The notes: generated by a model not told the origin, from the sequence alone. A stretch of 64,000 nt of DNA from Symbiodinium natans (GCA_905221605.1 CAJNDS010001735.1:245136-309135), one strand, 5' to 3'. Counted from the stretch's first letter, positions 48,459-60,359 are shown. Made by a program: numbers and translations.

Positions 48459-49001
48459 TCACATACATACTGCTTTCTCAAGAACAGGCACGAACTTCAA
48501 CACGCACTTTGGCCTCCAGCCCGTAGGCTCACGCACCTGCCAAGATGTTTGGATTTCATCTGGGGTGATGGCCAGGTCCTCGCAGAAGCCATAGCAGCTC
48601 TCGGAGTCGATTGCGTTCCCCACGCCCTTGCCAACGGCCCAGTACCCCTCCACCTCGAACAAGCTTGATAGAATGGCTGAGTCGGCAGCCGTTGTAAAGC
48701 TCTTGAAGCTTGGGCTGTCTCCATCGACAAAGGATCCGCCTTTGTTCATGAAGTAAAGATACTGCGCCTCGTCCTCCAGCTTGTACACCGGCCGTCCATA
48801 TAGCAGCAGTGGAATGCGGAGCATGCGGCCTGTCCTGATGCTGCCAAGCTGCTCTGCGGATCCTTGCACCTGGAACCCACAAACACTCCTCGCTTCGATT
48901 TTGTCCACTGCAGGCACTGTACCCAACAGAGCCCTTGCGGCTGCCGCCAGAGAGAAGCCAGATTTCCTCACACGCTCCGCCGCCTGTGGTGAGAGAGGCA
49001 A
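48459..49001 (-). CDS. YLY/W-domain exon, end of gene
   Basis: An exon or short gene ending at TGA 48459. It carries one copy of a roughly 90-residue module seen twice more upstream on the same strand: GRPVYKLEDEAQYLYF, then YWAVGKGVGNAI, then CEDLAITPDEIQTSWQV and WRPKCVLKFVPV. Upstream the reading frame passes RSVCGFQVQG, which fits the N-terminal part of the module. Function unknown. It may be the last exon of the long gene starting at 58004, or a separate gene starting near 49001. I see no proof of a join. Confidence 0.5.
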   Translation of the reverse strand: MPLSPQAAERVRKSGFSLAAAARALLGTVPAVDKIEARSVCGFQVQGSAEQLGSIRTGRMLRIPLLLYGRPVYKLEDEAQYLYFMNKGGSFVDGDSPSFKSFTTAADSAILSSLFEVEGYWAVGKGVGNAIDSESCYGFCEDLAITPDEIQTSWQVREPTGWRPKCVLKFVPVLEKAVCM

Positions 49002-49269
49002 CCATCCAGAACAGGTGGAGCATGTGAGCAGCCTACGTGGTGATTAACGGTGCGTGTACATCGTGTACAACATGGCACCCACGCAGGCAGCTCAGTGTGC
49101 ACCACCCTGCCTGCATCAGCAAAGGTCGAGCAGGATTATCCCCGTCTGCCAGCCCGTCTGCCTCAAGCAGGGATTTCTTGATGGATATGGCCCGCTCGAC
49201 CTCTTATAGAGAACTCGTCATGGAACCTAATTATTGGGGAACTCTTCAAGGGACAACATGGGACAACCC

Positions 49270-50448
49270 TGTCTGCCTCATCCTCGCTGTCACTCGAATC
49301 CCGGTCACCGCCAACTCTTAAACCCTTCGAGGGCCCATGCCACACGTACCAGGGCCGCTCGATCTGCGACGGATGCCGGATGCCCTCCTCCCAAGGAATC
49401 TTCGGTTTGGAGTTAGTGGCGGTTACAGTTTTAGCTTTCGGATCTCGTAAAATCTCAAAGTCGTCTCCGAGTAGTAATCAGGAACGTGTCGGGATCTTGG
49501 GCTATCATGCAATCATGCAAGGCCACCATACTCTGCCCGATGGCCTCCTGTGCAAAGGCACAGCCGGGCGCCAAGCACACGCCTGCGAACGAGGGGCCAG
49601 CAGAAGCAGCACGCTCTAAACCCTGACCCCTAAACCCTTAAAGCCTGAACCCCTAAACTCCTCAACCCTAAACTCCTCAACCCCAAACCCCCAAACCCCT
49701 GCCCCCTTGCAAACCTCGGCCAGCCTTCCAAAGGTCGCTCTGCGATCGTCCAGATATTGGCCGCAGGATCCAGGTAAAGGTATCGTGAAACGGGGGTTGA
49801 ATAGAAGCCAACTCCTGGGTTCTTGCTCAGGAGTTTTTTTTAAGTTGCCATCATAAAGAAGCCATGTTACTTACTATAGATCCCTATTATGGTAACTTAA
49901 ACTAAATTCCTAAACAAGAACCCAGACTCTTTTGACCAGTCGGAAGACCTGCACGCCATAGGTGTGCTCCAGCTTGTGGTAGATGCCATTCATCACCTGG
50001 ACAAGTTGATGAAGGGCCCACTTGCTTGGATTTGTCTGCCGTGCATGCTGTCACGCTTTCCCTTCCTCCCAACCAGCCTCGTTTTCTCCCGTGCCTCGGA
50101 TCGAGCTTCGTGGAACTTGCAAGGCTGCTGTACGAACTCTACCATGTAGAAAACGTGAAGGCAAAGAAGCATGGAATTGTCAAGCCCAAGTGCCGCCTCT
50201 AACCAGCACGTCTTGATCCCATGCTTGATCACAGTCCCGCAAAATCGAGCATGGAATTTCCATGTCTGCGTCCTCAAAGCAGGGTGCATTGACTAGTCAG
50301 CGATATGGTTTGAATCATGTCGAATGTGCCCTGAATGAGCCACAAGCACCAGTCCTGCAGGGAGTTGCCAGCAGAAGACGCCTCCGACCCCGACGTTTGA
50401 TGCCGGCCATTCACCCATTCGCCTTCGTAGCGCACATTGTCAACCGTC
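49270..50448 (-). CDS. Continuation exons of the EF-hand/MORN/YLY gene
   Basis: Minus-strand exons follow the MORN exons. 50448 downward encodes RTVDNVRYEGEWVNGRH (MORN). An exon ending at 49930 (VMNGIYHKLEHTYGVQVF RLVK) joins across an introner (intron 49815-49929) to GFYSTPVSRYLYLDPAANIW, followed by TIAERPLEGWP. Downstream slivers near 49560 and 49260-49440 (IPWEEGIRHPSQIERPWYVW, then HGPSKGLRVGGDRDSS) supply the second half of the same YLY/W module. A telomere-like relic (49620-49700) lies in the intron between. Exact donors for the last two exons were not resolved. Confidence 0.55.
49815..49925 (-). mobile_element. Introner, 111 bp, TSD ACTC/GAGT
   Basis: The element runs from CTGGGTTCTTGCTC to CTAAACAAGAACCCAG, with ACTC directly repeated at 49811-49814 and 49926-49929. 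On the gene (minus) strand: GTC AAA A|GAGT-CTGGG ... CCCAG|GA GTT GGC. Removing 49815-49929 restores VKRVGFY, so the intron is GA-AG, with the GA provided by the target duplication. The interior shares ACTATAGATCCCTATTATGG with the copy at 59417. Confidence 0.9.
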
Positions 50449-52564
50449 CTGGAGAATCGAAGTGCAGTTGGGGCATCAGTAGCTCTGCACAAACAAAGCG
50501 GGCTATACATCCGAAACGATAAATGACGTCCTGTACATGCCCTTCCCGTGATATTTGCCATGCTGCCACTCGCCCTCGTAGTAGCCGAGCTCGTTGCCCT
50601 TTTGTCCTCCGCAGAGATCGAAGACCCTGCCCCTGCTTCGCACTGACGCAAAACCGACAGTCCTGCCGCGGCATCGAAGAGTGTCATCTTTCCATGTCCA
50701 TGGGGGAGGCCATGACTCATTTCTCCGTCGTACACGGTAAAGTCCAGGTACTGGGCCCGCCCTTGCCTCAGACATGGCAGTGCAAACTTTACCAGACTTA
50801 TTCGAGTCGGGATTTTTCTGATCTTAGAGGGGCAACATTCCCTCGTGAGCCAAATCACTTCATGTGCAGTGCGTCTGCACCCTTCTTCTGGTAAAACACC
50901 ATGGCCAGATCTGGCATGGGATCTCCTGCGGCTTGCACCCCGGCACCATCCGGCCCGAAGTAGCGCACGAACTTCTGATGCTGTTTTCGCATGTGAGCTT
51001 GGTTCACTTCGTCCAGCTTTAGATCACGTTGAGGTTCTTTACCTGCCTGCGCAGGATGAAGCTGTTGGTAGCTGAGATCGGAGTTGCGCGCCTCCGCATC
51101 AGCTTCCGCCCAATCCGAGCACCATTCGCCTTCGAAGCTCACGATTCGGTCAGGCTCGAGGTTGGGAAGGAGCACTTTGCCTGCATCAAGGCTCGCCTGT
51201 CGGAAGGTGCCAGGCAAGGCCGGACTCTCGGACTCCAAGCACATTCGGCCGTAGCCATGGAAGAGATCGTGCCGGAATTCGCCCTCGTAGACCTTGATGA
51301 CGCCAGAACCAGCCCGAGCACCGAAGGAGAGGAGTGTCGAGCTTGAGATATGTTGCTCCCAGCGGAAAATGCCATATCCGTGGCGCTTGCCATCACGCCA
51401 ACTGCCTACGTAGATCGCCCTGGAATCGGAATCCTCTCGCTGCTCGTCCGATGAGGTGGCATACAAGGCTCCCTCACCCCCATAGGTGTGGTTGTCCCAT
51501 TCACCCCGATAGACCCTGCCGTCGGCCCATGTCTGCAAGCCATTCCCTTGCCTCATATAGACTCCATCTAGTTGTGGGTGGTCAATCACGTTACCCTTGT
51601 AGAAGCGAATCCACTCTTGCTTGGTGTCCATGCCACAATTCTTGATGCATTCCTGCCACATCTGCAAATGCTCAGGCTTCACAGTGACTAGCACCTGCTC
51701 GGACCCATGAAGGGGGTCCCAATCAGGCTGCAAAGCCCGTTTCAGGTGCATCCACTCTGCTGAATGCTCGAACTCCGGCAAAACACGGAAACCGACCACC
51801 GCGCTTGACGCATCACCAGATCCACTGACCGGCCCAACTGTAATGTGCTGCAGGAACTTCAGTGGAATTTTGAAATGTATGGTGGAGGAGACTGCATCCT
51901 CAAACCGTTCTCCGCTTTGAGGAATGAGCTCATGCAAGCCGATCCCACCGCTCATCTCAACGTCCAAGATGGAAAACAACTCCTCCGCCTTCCGCCACGA
52001 GTTCCGTTCCAGGGTCGAGTGCTGCGACTCCTGACGTCGCCCTTGATTCCGGAACAATCCCAACAACAAGTGTACGGCATCTGGGAACTCTCGCTTGCTG
52101 ATCTCGTGCCCCTTTGAAATGTCTGCCCACAGACGGTTCGCGTCTCGGTACTTGGGATGAGCCCGAAGAAAGCCGACAAACTCCTTCACCTCGGATGGCA
52201 TGTCTGGTGGCAGTTCACTGATCGTCTTTGCGGCATACTCTTCCATGCGGAGGACCTCTTGCGGGGGTATCAGGCCATCCTTGTCCACGTCCTCAATTCG
52301 CCAAGGGGCTGCTCCATTCTACCGTCTGGCCTCTATGACTTGCCGCTTATCTACCCTGTCACAATGAACCTGAAACTCCAAGGAAACTCCAAGGCTAGTA
52401 GCAAGGTAGTCCACGACCTGCACGGCCACACTCTCGAAGCCCTCCTCCTTCTGGGAGTGCCCTTTGAGGTACTCCAGCACTGCCGCTTCCTGTGCTGCTT
52501 CCTGTGCTGCTTCATCACGACTTGTATCCTGCGCTCTCAGTTTTAGCTGCTGCTGATGGTCATA
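50449..52564 (-). CDS. EF-hand and MORN-repeat exons of the long gene
   Basis: The first exon, 52334-52564 (77 codons, Gln/Glu/Ala-rich), joins by a 42-bp GA-AG intron (52292-52333) to an exon from 52291. Together they complete an EF-hand loop (DVDKDGLIPPQE) and later a weaker one (ILDVEMSGGIGLHEL). MORN motifs follow: GVYMRQGNGLQTWADGRVYR, YVGSWRDGKRHGYGIFRW, YEGEFRHDLFHGYGRM. After an intron near 50.77-50.89 kb come YDGEMSHGLPHGHGKM and YYEGEWQHGKYHGKGMY. The intron 50449-50530 (82 bp) is GA-AG with GACG duplicated at both ends. EF-hands bind calcium; MORN repeats often bind membrane lipids or act as rulers. A calcium-linked membrane or cortex role is only an inference. Confidence 0.7.
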
Positions 52565-52658
52565 CTACATTTTGAACCCTGGAGGCCCTCAAAAGCTTAA
52601 GCGCATGTGTGCGACAAGCAACCACCATAGTATACCCCGGCAGCATCGGCATCGCAAC

Positions 52659-55600
52659 CTTTCGGCTCTTGATTGTTTGGTCCTTCTTTCCCCAACCGAA
52701 CATAGAGAACATCTTAGCCGTGGCCGTGGCGGTCTTGCCCTTGCATGCTGCTGGCTCGTCCTTGTTGTCCTTGGTGTAAGTAGCTTTCGTTTTGACGCTT
52801 TTTTCCATTTTGGCGACGGCAAACTTGCGCTTCTTCGCCTCCTTCTCCACTTTCCTGCGAACGGTTTGAGCTGCAAGCAGTTCCACGTGACAGCGATGCA
52901 GCATCCTGGCCAGGTTCTTGACACAGAGATCCTTGGAGACGAAGCTGTGGCGACAGATGTAGGCCCAAGCGTCGTCGTAGCTGCCGAAGGTGGAGAGGAG
53001 GAATTTCCGGAACGGTGCTAACTCTGTCTGAGACAAGTCCCTCCACGTGAACACGATGTTGGAGCCGTCAAAACTGAGGAGGCAATCCCTCGTTTCGGGC
53101 GACCTCGCAACACTCTTCGTGGGCGCCAGCATGTTCGAAAAGATGCGGCTCAGGAGCCCCTCACTGCTTGAGCCAGCAGCGCTCAGCTTGGCATTGTCGG
53201 CTCGGCTCTGAGGCTGACTCGCGTTTTGGCCATGAAACTTGCACAGGACCCTGGTGGAAGCGTCCTCTTGCCAAGTCTGGTCGCGACGATTCCAGACCTT
53301 GAAGGGCTTCTGAACCCTATCTGGTGTGACAGCATTGTCCTTGCAAAACATGAACACATGCATTGCACTGTCTGTGTCCAGGCCATACGGAACTGGCTTG
53401 CCACAGAAAGGGGAACAAACCCAGCGAGAGATGCCATCCCAATACAAGTACACCGGTTGGAATCGCATGCACTCCGCGTTCTCGATGGTCACCTCACTCC
53501 CTTGCTCAGGCCCCTTCCACATGGCGAGGTGATCTGGATCCATGAGCTCGAAATAGCGAGCGGCGTTGAGGCCAGTTGCCCTGAAGACCAGTCGTCCATG
53601 GCACGTGAGCGGCAGCCGGTTCGCGTCTACCTGCAGTTGAAAGCTCATGCGCGATCTGTCTGTGTAGAGGACGACGCGACGGATGTCTTGCGGAACGGAC
53701 AGCAGGATGCCCGCCTCGTGTGCCGAGATGGCGTCGGGACGCCAGACCTTGTTGGGCTTCAGGTGATCGGCCAGCATGACATAGTGCAGGATGCCAAATG
53801 TGACGTGCGTTTCCTTTTCCTGAAACTCTCGTAGCTTCTCCAATAGCAGAGTCCCGTAGTCAACATGGGGCTCAGGTTGGATCACCGGTCCTCGCTTTCG
53901 CGCACGCACCGCATATGGAGGTCTGGAGCGGAGTTTGTCGTGTTGCTTTTTGCCACGATACCAGAATTCGATGCCTTCTTCAATACTGCGGATCGCCTTG
54001 TTCATCTCAACTTCCTTCCACAAGGAACGTCGAATGTCTAGTTCGAGGAGTTTTTGCTCTCGCGTCTCTTGCACAATGGATTGCATAGAAGCATCCACAC
54101 TGCTTTCCATGTGCTCCTCTTTGAATTTGCAGAGCTTCTCGTAATGGATCTTCATGTCCTCAACACAGGACTGGTCCATCTCCAAGCCGAGAAACTTCGC
54201 GAGGATGGCTCTGCGATCCAGGTGGCGTCGAAGCTTGTTCAGATTAAGCTCGCTGTTCCCAGCGACCACGTCTTTCACCGCTGCCACCTCTGCAACGTCC
54301 AACTCCTGTTCCTCGTCGGTGGGGTGTCGCACATACATGTCGACGAAACCGGTGTGGTTCAGGACATCCTCTGAGGTCACTGGCGGGGCTCTCCAGTTTT
54401 GGCAACGCTGCAGCAAGGAGGCGCAGCATCCGCGTTCAGCTACATCGCCTTCGTCTTCTTGCACGCGTCTCAGCTCTTGGCCCGCTGTGACCCTCCAGCT
54501 GGTGTAGAAGGGGATTCTCTTGTGCCCGGCTGCGAATACGACTGCATCGGTACACTTCGCAAGCTCTTTGTCGGGCAGGGTGAAGGAAAAGGGGTCGCTG
54601 ATGCCCAGGAGCTCTTCTGAAACCCGCCCGTCTGTATCCTCATCGTCATTCTGCAGCCAGAGCATAAGCTTGAACCTGGAGCCTGTGAGCGGCATCTCTA
54701 CCTTGAACTCCCCGCCATGCCTGCAAAAAGTGTCGAAGCATTCCATCATCGGTGTGGCCGTGTGCCCATGAGAAGAATATTGACCCGCAGCGTTCATCTG
54801 GTCCTGGAACTTGCGCAGACAGCCTCCCTCCCCCATCATGTCCTCAATCTTCTCGCGAGATAGTGTCTCACTGCGTGCTATGCCGCTGGAGCGCTCGGTC
54901 GGCGTGTCTTTCATGAAGTCTTCATCTTCATAGAGCAGGGTCACATAGAGCTTCTTCTTGCTCGCATCTCTTTGGCTGTGCGATGTTTGCGCCGAAAACT
55001 TTGGCAGCATGATGTGCTCTACTTTCACCATGACGAAGTGCCGAATCCGGTTGAGTTCAAACCGCTTCGAAAGCAGGGCCGCGATGTGGTCCTGGATCTT
55101 CTTGGTCTGTGTGCGCTCGCTGTGGACGGCCCCCAACGACTTCTCCATCCAATCTCTGACCTCCGTATTCCACAATTCGAGAAGTAATTTTACAGCATCA
55201 GGATCATCATCAAGATGCTTCTCCCACTCCTCGGGGTAGAAAAGAGTGAAGTACGAGTCCAGCTCGGGCCGGCTGATGCGGCTCCCCGCAAAATTGACAC
55301 ACTGCAGAGTTGCAGCGATAACTGGCACGGCCTTGATGCCATTCAGCTGGTCCACATGCAGGGCCACCGTGAAGCCGGGCACAATATCTTGGTAGTACCT
55401 CTCAAAGTCGGTCGCAGCGATCACGAGCTCATCCTCACGTTCTCGGATGGGACGAAAGCAAGCAGTCACTTTATGCAGCTGCTGCTTGCGCAACTCATGC
55501 TTCGACATGCCATCATCCACTCGCACATTTCCAGCAAGGTGCAGCCCCAGCTCGGGCACTACGAAGAAGATCTCCTGCACCGTCGCCTCTTCGTCTTCCA

Positions 55601-58004
55601 TGAGCTTGCTCTCAACCAGCACGATGCCATGCTTGGCCAGCCACCGTCTAACCGAAGCCTTCAGCCTTCGCATGCGCTCCAACGCCTGCATGAGCCTTTC
55701 CAGGTTTTTGTTCAGCTCCTTCCGGAAGGTTCCAATGTTCATGGCAAGCATCACGGTACAGGAGACAAGGATGCAGGAAATCCCACACACTGGTGGCGGC
55801 AGCCACCCATACTGGCTGGTGTAGACAAAGAGCAGCACCAGACACTTCAGGAGCTGTGTCAACGTCTCCAGCTCAAGAGCTACTTGCCACAGCGACGTCA
55901 ACTTTGTCTGCGTCTTTCCCTCGTTAAGCGGAAGGTAGCGACCGGAGCTTCGGCTGACTTGCATCTCCGCATGCTCAGTCACGTTGGTAAACCAGTTTGC
56001 GAGGAAGCGATTGCCAAAGGAGATCAGCGCCAAAACGAGAACGCCAACGGCACAAGAGTTGCCATCGGAATCGGATTCGATCAGAACGATGGCGACCAGA
56101 GTCGAGAGGCGGTCCACAACGTAGGTGAACTGCTCGCCGTCACGGCTCTGTCTGAGCAGGATAGCAAGATGTGACTGCAAGGGCAGCTCCAAGCTGTCGA
56201 CCGGCACCCTGATCTTGAAGTTGTCGCTGTAGCGCATCAGCTGTGGAACATGCTGAAGCTGCATTTTCATGTCTACACGGACGATGCACTCAACCGGATC
56301 CTCTGGCATCTTTAGGCCGTAGCTCTTGGCCCCGACTACTTTCTTTGGAAAGATCTGGAAGCACGAAGAGGAAGCATAGCCATGAATTGGCAAATGCCTC
56401 CGTTTCTCCCAGCGCCGCCGGAACACCTCAAAATCATGACCCAGGAACATCCTGTGGTCAAACATGATCTTCTGCTCGTCCTGACCGGGCTTGTCCAAGA
56501 AATCCCACCAAGGGCCCGCGTCTTCGTACAGGTCCTCCATCTTCATGAAGCAGTACCTGGCCAGCTCCTCAGTGTCATCGGAGGTATGCTCTTCTGGAAT
56601 TAGCGCGGCCCGGTGCGGCCTCTTTTTCTGAATGTCCAACAAAACCTCGTCGAAATCTTTCCGGGCCACCTCGTCCAGCGTCATGTCCTGGGGGTCAAAG
56701 TACTTTGGGTGCTGCATACTGGTCCAATACAGCTGGAGCTTGAGTTGCGTGATCGACAGCAGAGACCGCCAAACCCACCTACGGATCTCATTCCTCTCCT
56801 CGATTGGGATGACCTCTGGGACCCGCAGCTTGTGATCCTCCAAAATTTTGCGCTGCATCTTGGTGCTTAGTAGACTGCTGCCCAACTGGCTCTCTTTCCG
56901 CCAAGGGAGGTCCCACTTCTCGAGGGCGATCCAGTGCCATTTGTCCGCATACTTGTATACAGATGTGCTTTGAACTCCCGGATCTTTCATCCTTTTCTCG
57001 AAAACGTCCCAGCCTTCTACTGGCTCCTTCGTCCAATGGCATTCACCTGACTTGCATCCGAAGCCCAGCTTCAGCCAGGAAAGATCAGACCAAGAGCTCT
57101 CTTTTTCGAAGTACACGAGGCGCTGGCCTGCTGGATTTTGTATGTAGCCACGCTTGTCACGGTACTCGTCCAGCCAAGCGTCGTTCCTTGTCTCGGCGAA
57201 CCCGCTCCGAAGGCATCTGAGCTCTTCGTCGTCGTTCGCGAACCACCACTTTGTTGGATGGTCCACAGGCACATGATCACTGCCATCCTTCTTGGACATC
57301 TGTCTGAAAGGTTCGTGCGGCAGTAGGAAGCCTTTGTGCGTATCGACTCTCAGAATATTGTACTTGCTGAGCTGCATTTCTGCCAGTGCCTTGTTTTCAA
57401 GGTAGGAGAGGATCGCGAAAGCCTCGTCCTTGTCCACCCTTTCCCAGTCTTCACGACCCTTTTGCGACACCCAGTCGTCAACAAGGTCTGAAATATTCAC
57501 GCGACAATCCTCAGAGGAGAGCCTGACTTCGGAGGCATTCACCGGGCTTGGTGCGAACCAGAAAGGATCTCCGACGGGGCCTGCTGGATCCTCTCCTGAA
57601 CCCATGTAAGTGGAAGTCAGCTGCCTCAGCTGCTCCCTGCTCTCCCATAGACGCCTTGCGTGCGCTTCTTTTCTTTTTCTTTGCTTTTCCAGCAGCTCCC
57701 GCTCCGCTTGGTACGCCTTCCTCCTCCGGACCGCCTGCTTCCGAGAACCTGACGTCAGCGCGTTCTCCTCAAGTTCTTGTCGCAGCTGTTCCTGATCTGC
57801 CTCCTCAGACGCCCGATCGATAACTTCGTGCGACTTCGGCGTTCTTGACTCCTTTTGGAAGTTGATGCGCTGTCCATCCGGTGCAAGGATTGGAATGCAA
57901 GAACGCACGTGGCTGCTGACGAGGCCGCTTGCAAAAGGAATCCAGAACGGTGGATCCAGGATTACCTTCATCTCGTCTACGGACGCATCCACCCACCTGT
58001 TCAT
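52659..58004 (-). CDS. Very large exon of an unidentified membrane protein
   Basis: 1782 uninterrupted codons from ATG 58004 to a GT donor (intron 52565-52658), which then continues in frame into the EF-hand/MORN exons. In order: a basic/acidic coiled-coil (residues about 65-130) and Trp-rich unknown sequence to about 620. Two hydrophobic regions follow (about 640-675, VGVLVLALISFGN; about 716-760, LLKCLVLLFVYTS and VCGISCILVSCTVMLA). Next is a C2-like region (about 1010-1130; KKLYVTLLYEDEDF and FKLMLWLQNDDEDTDG, then LLGISDPF). Last are a YLY/W module (about 1510-1590; YLYWDGISRWVC, NAVTPDRVQKPFKVW) and a Lys-rich tail. I do not recognise the protein. The lack of introns here contrasts with the many small exons on both sides. 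Membrane location is likely; the C2-like call is weak. Confidence 0.75.
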
Positions 58005-58195
58005 TCAAGATGCTAGATGGGTTCATCACATTGCTACATTGTTGCATTCAATCTCGCAGAAACGATTCCAGAAGCGCCGCCTCCCGAAGCTTTCGTTGAA
58101 GACCACGCCTTCGCTCAGTGGAGAAAGGTCCTCAAGGATCATATCCAGGGGGTGGCAATGCATGGATGCAGTATGCGGTGCACTTGGAAGGTGAT

Positions 58196-60355
58196 TCACA
58201 AGCAGCCGCCCGCCTTCGGGTCATTCTCGGTCTGATCCTCCTGTCTTAGGCTTGCTAGCTTGCGGCGGTTGTGTCCTACGGTGTAGTGGTAGAGCAAGGT
58301 ACCCGCGAAGATTACGTAGGCGACAGGGTAGACAAGGATCCCAAGCGCGACGAAGGCCTGCACTTGCCAATGCTCGGGATTCCACACGTAGAAGCTAATG
58401 ATGCACCTCTGCGAGAACATCTTCGCTGCTGACTTGGTGAAGCCCACGAGACCCAGGTCCAAGAGCAGGAGGCCCAAGACTCCAGGCTCCAGGAGTTGCA
58501 TCCGCTTCTGACTGTGGCGCATCACGAGAAACCAATAAGCAAAGTAGCTTCCACCAACACTCATCAGCAAGAACAACATGATAAGAAGGGTGCCGGCAGA
58601 GGTGTGAATCATCCGCCTCATGATGTTGAGCCTGTGCATGACATGCAGGAAGGGCACCACCTGACCAGAACAAGCGAGACGGTTGTGAGTGGTTGTGATT
58701 GTGAAACAAAACTTGCACTTCCTAGGTCGGCCTCCTTGACGGGGGACTGCTGACATGGAACCAGGGCCTGCAGCTCATCGAAATCGCTCTCCGTCACCCC
58801 ATCTTCCTGTGCCATACGTGCGAATTCCTCCCACTCCTGTGGTGTCCACTCTGCGACCACGAAGGAACCGGAATCCTTGACGTCGTGCTCGAGCCGGTCG
58901 TAGGTCCCACGTTCCCCGCCCCGGGGCTCCATGCCCGACCCGCGGAGCCGCTTGGAAGAGTGCTGCGAGAGCTCGGCGAGCTTCTCAGTGAGCGTCTCCC
59001 TGGTTCGCGTGGAGTTCAAGGAGGAGAAGTAGGTCTCCAACTTTTTCTGCAGCTCGTGGGCGGTGGACGTGCTGTGGGCGAGCATCGCATTTGCCGCGAT
59101 CTGCCCGGACGCCTCCAGAGCATAGCAGTACTGCAAGACCAGGACGCTGAAATCCTGGAGCCCCACCTTCTCAAAGGAGCGTTGGAGCTGCTCCACGGCT
59201 TTCCTGGGTTCTTGTTAAGGAACTTAAATTAAGCTACCATAATATGGATCTATTGCAAATGAAATGGTATCCTTATTATAGTATGATAAAATATATCCTT
59301 TAACAAGAACCCAGTTTCAGGCTGTACTCCTGGACATCCTCGAGCGTCGGCAAGCCCAGGTCGGGGAGGCGCTGTGCGATCTCGAAGTTCGCAGCCTTGA
59401 AGTGTCCAGCGAACTCCTGGGTTCTTGTTAAGGGATGCAATTTAAGTTACCAGAATAAGGGAACCATATTATCTACTATAGATCCCTATTATGGTAACAT
59501 ATGGTAACTTAATTCGTTAACAAGAACCCAGACTCCACATAGACCTCTGGGGTGCCCTGCATGTCCGTGGTGAGATCCATGAACCTCAGCATCTCAAGGC
59601 GGGCGCTGGAGCAATTGAAGCTCAGTTTCTCCGACTACGTCGCAGGTACATGCCCCAAGAAGCGCAAGAATCCGTAGCGTTAGGGCATTCTCACGCATTA
59701 TCTACATGCAAGAAAGTCCAGCAACTGAATTTGACTGGTCAGGGCCATGAAATTGCTGGCGGAGGTGACCGCCATGATCAGGGCGGCTGCGGTCGCCCAG
59801 TTTGAGAGCTGTTGTGCGAAGCGTGCTTTCATCCACCACGGAGCATCACGCTCCAGGTAGACCTCATAAGTTCGGGTCAGATTGCTCGAACTGATCACAT
59901 GAATTGGGACGGTTCCGTACTCGCCGTAGGCGAACTTACGGCTCCAGCTCTTCCCGGACTTCCACGGTCTGCGCTTGACATCCGAGTAGTTCATGTCAAG
60001 GTAGGGCTTGGAGGACTCCTCCAGGGATGGCATCATGAGAATGCAGCCCTTGCACTCAGAGTCCACGATCGGAATGATCTCTGGAGATCGGGTGTTGTTC
60101 CACCAGAACTTGCAGCGGTACTTTGTGATGTCGGGCTGGAAGAAAGGCTCCATCTGGCAGGCCGTCTTGCCCAAGGACAAGCCTTTCAGGTAGCTGTAGT
60201 CCTCCAACAGGGAACGTCCCATGGGCTAAAAAGCAGCTACACTCTGCCAGAATTCCTGGTTGCAGACACGTGCTCTCATGCTCTCCAGCCTCTGCGGCTG
60301 TCGTGGCTAACCACAGACACCCTGCGGCCAATCCAATGCGGCTGCAGGGCGCCAT
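58196..60355 (-). CDS. Predicted secretory-pathway membrane protein with two introners
   Basis: Not recognised. The start at 60355 gives a signal peptide (MAPCSRIGLAAGCLWLATTA). The join to the next exon (to 59710) is unresolved; that exon carries Cys-rich ectodomain sequence (TACQMEPFFQPDITKYRCKF, SECKGCILMM) and WATAAALIMAVTS. Firm exons follow: 59536-59634, 59319-59416, 58708-59203 and 58196-58660 (stop at 58196). Introns are 59635-59709 (GC-AG), 59417-59535 and 59204-59318 (GA-AG introners), and 58661-58707 (GT-AG, only 47 bp). The third exon is helical and Ser-rich. The last has about four membrane helices (LLIMLFLLMSVGGSYFAYWF, LGLLLLDLGLVGF, FVALGILVYPVAYVIFAGTL). The 190 bp to the next gene's ATG is short, as expected for tandem dinoflagellate genes. 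Confidence 0.7.
59204..59314 (-). mobile_element. Introner, 111 bp, TSD TTTC/GAAA
   Basis: CTGGGTTCTTGTTAAGG ... CTTTAACAAGAACCCAG with TTTC repeated at 59200-59203 and 59315-59318. On the gene strand: AGC CT|GAAA-CTGGG ... CCCAG|G AAA GCC. Splicing out 59204-59318 restores SLKAVEQL. GA-AG. Confidence 0.92.
59417..59531 (-). mobile_element. Introner, 115 bp, TSD ACTC/GAGT
   Basis: CTGGGTTCTTGTTAAGGG ... CGTTAACAAGAACCCAG with ACTC repeated at 59413-59416 and 59532-59535. On the gene strand: TAT GTG|GAGT-CTGGG ... CCCAG|GAG TTC GCT. Splicing out 59417-59535 restores YVEFAGHF. GA-AG. It is only 98 nt from the copy at 59204. Confidence 0.92.
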
Positions 60356-60359
60356 GGTC

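Noticed and set aside
55215-56174. 319-codon plus-strand frame
   Set aside because: A shadow of the 1782-codon minus-strand exon, caused by its GC-rich third positions.
58017-58235. Plus-strand frame between the two large genes (reading AFAQWRKVLKDHIQG)
   Set aside because: It looks somewhat protein-like, but it is isolated, on the opposite strand to everything else, and without splice partners.
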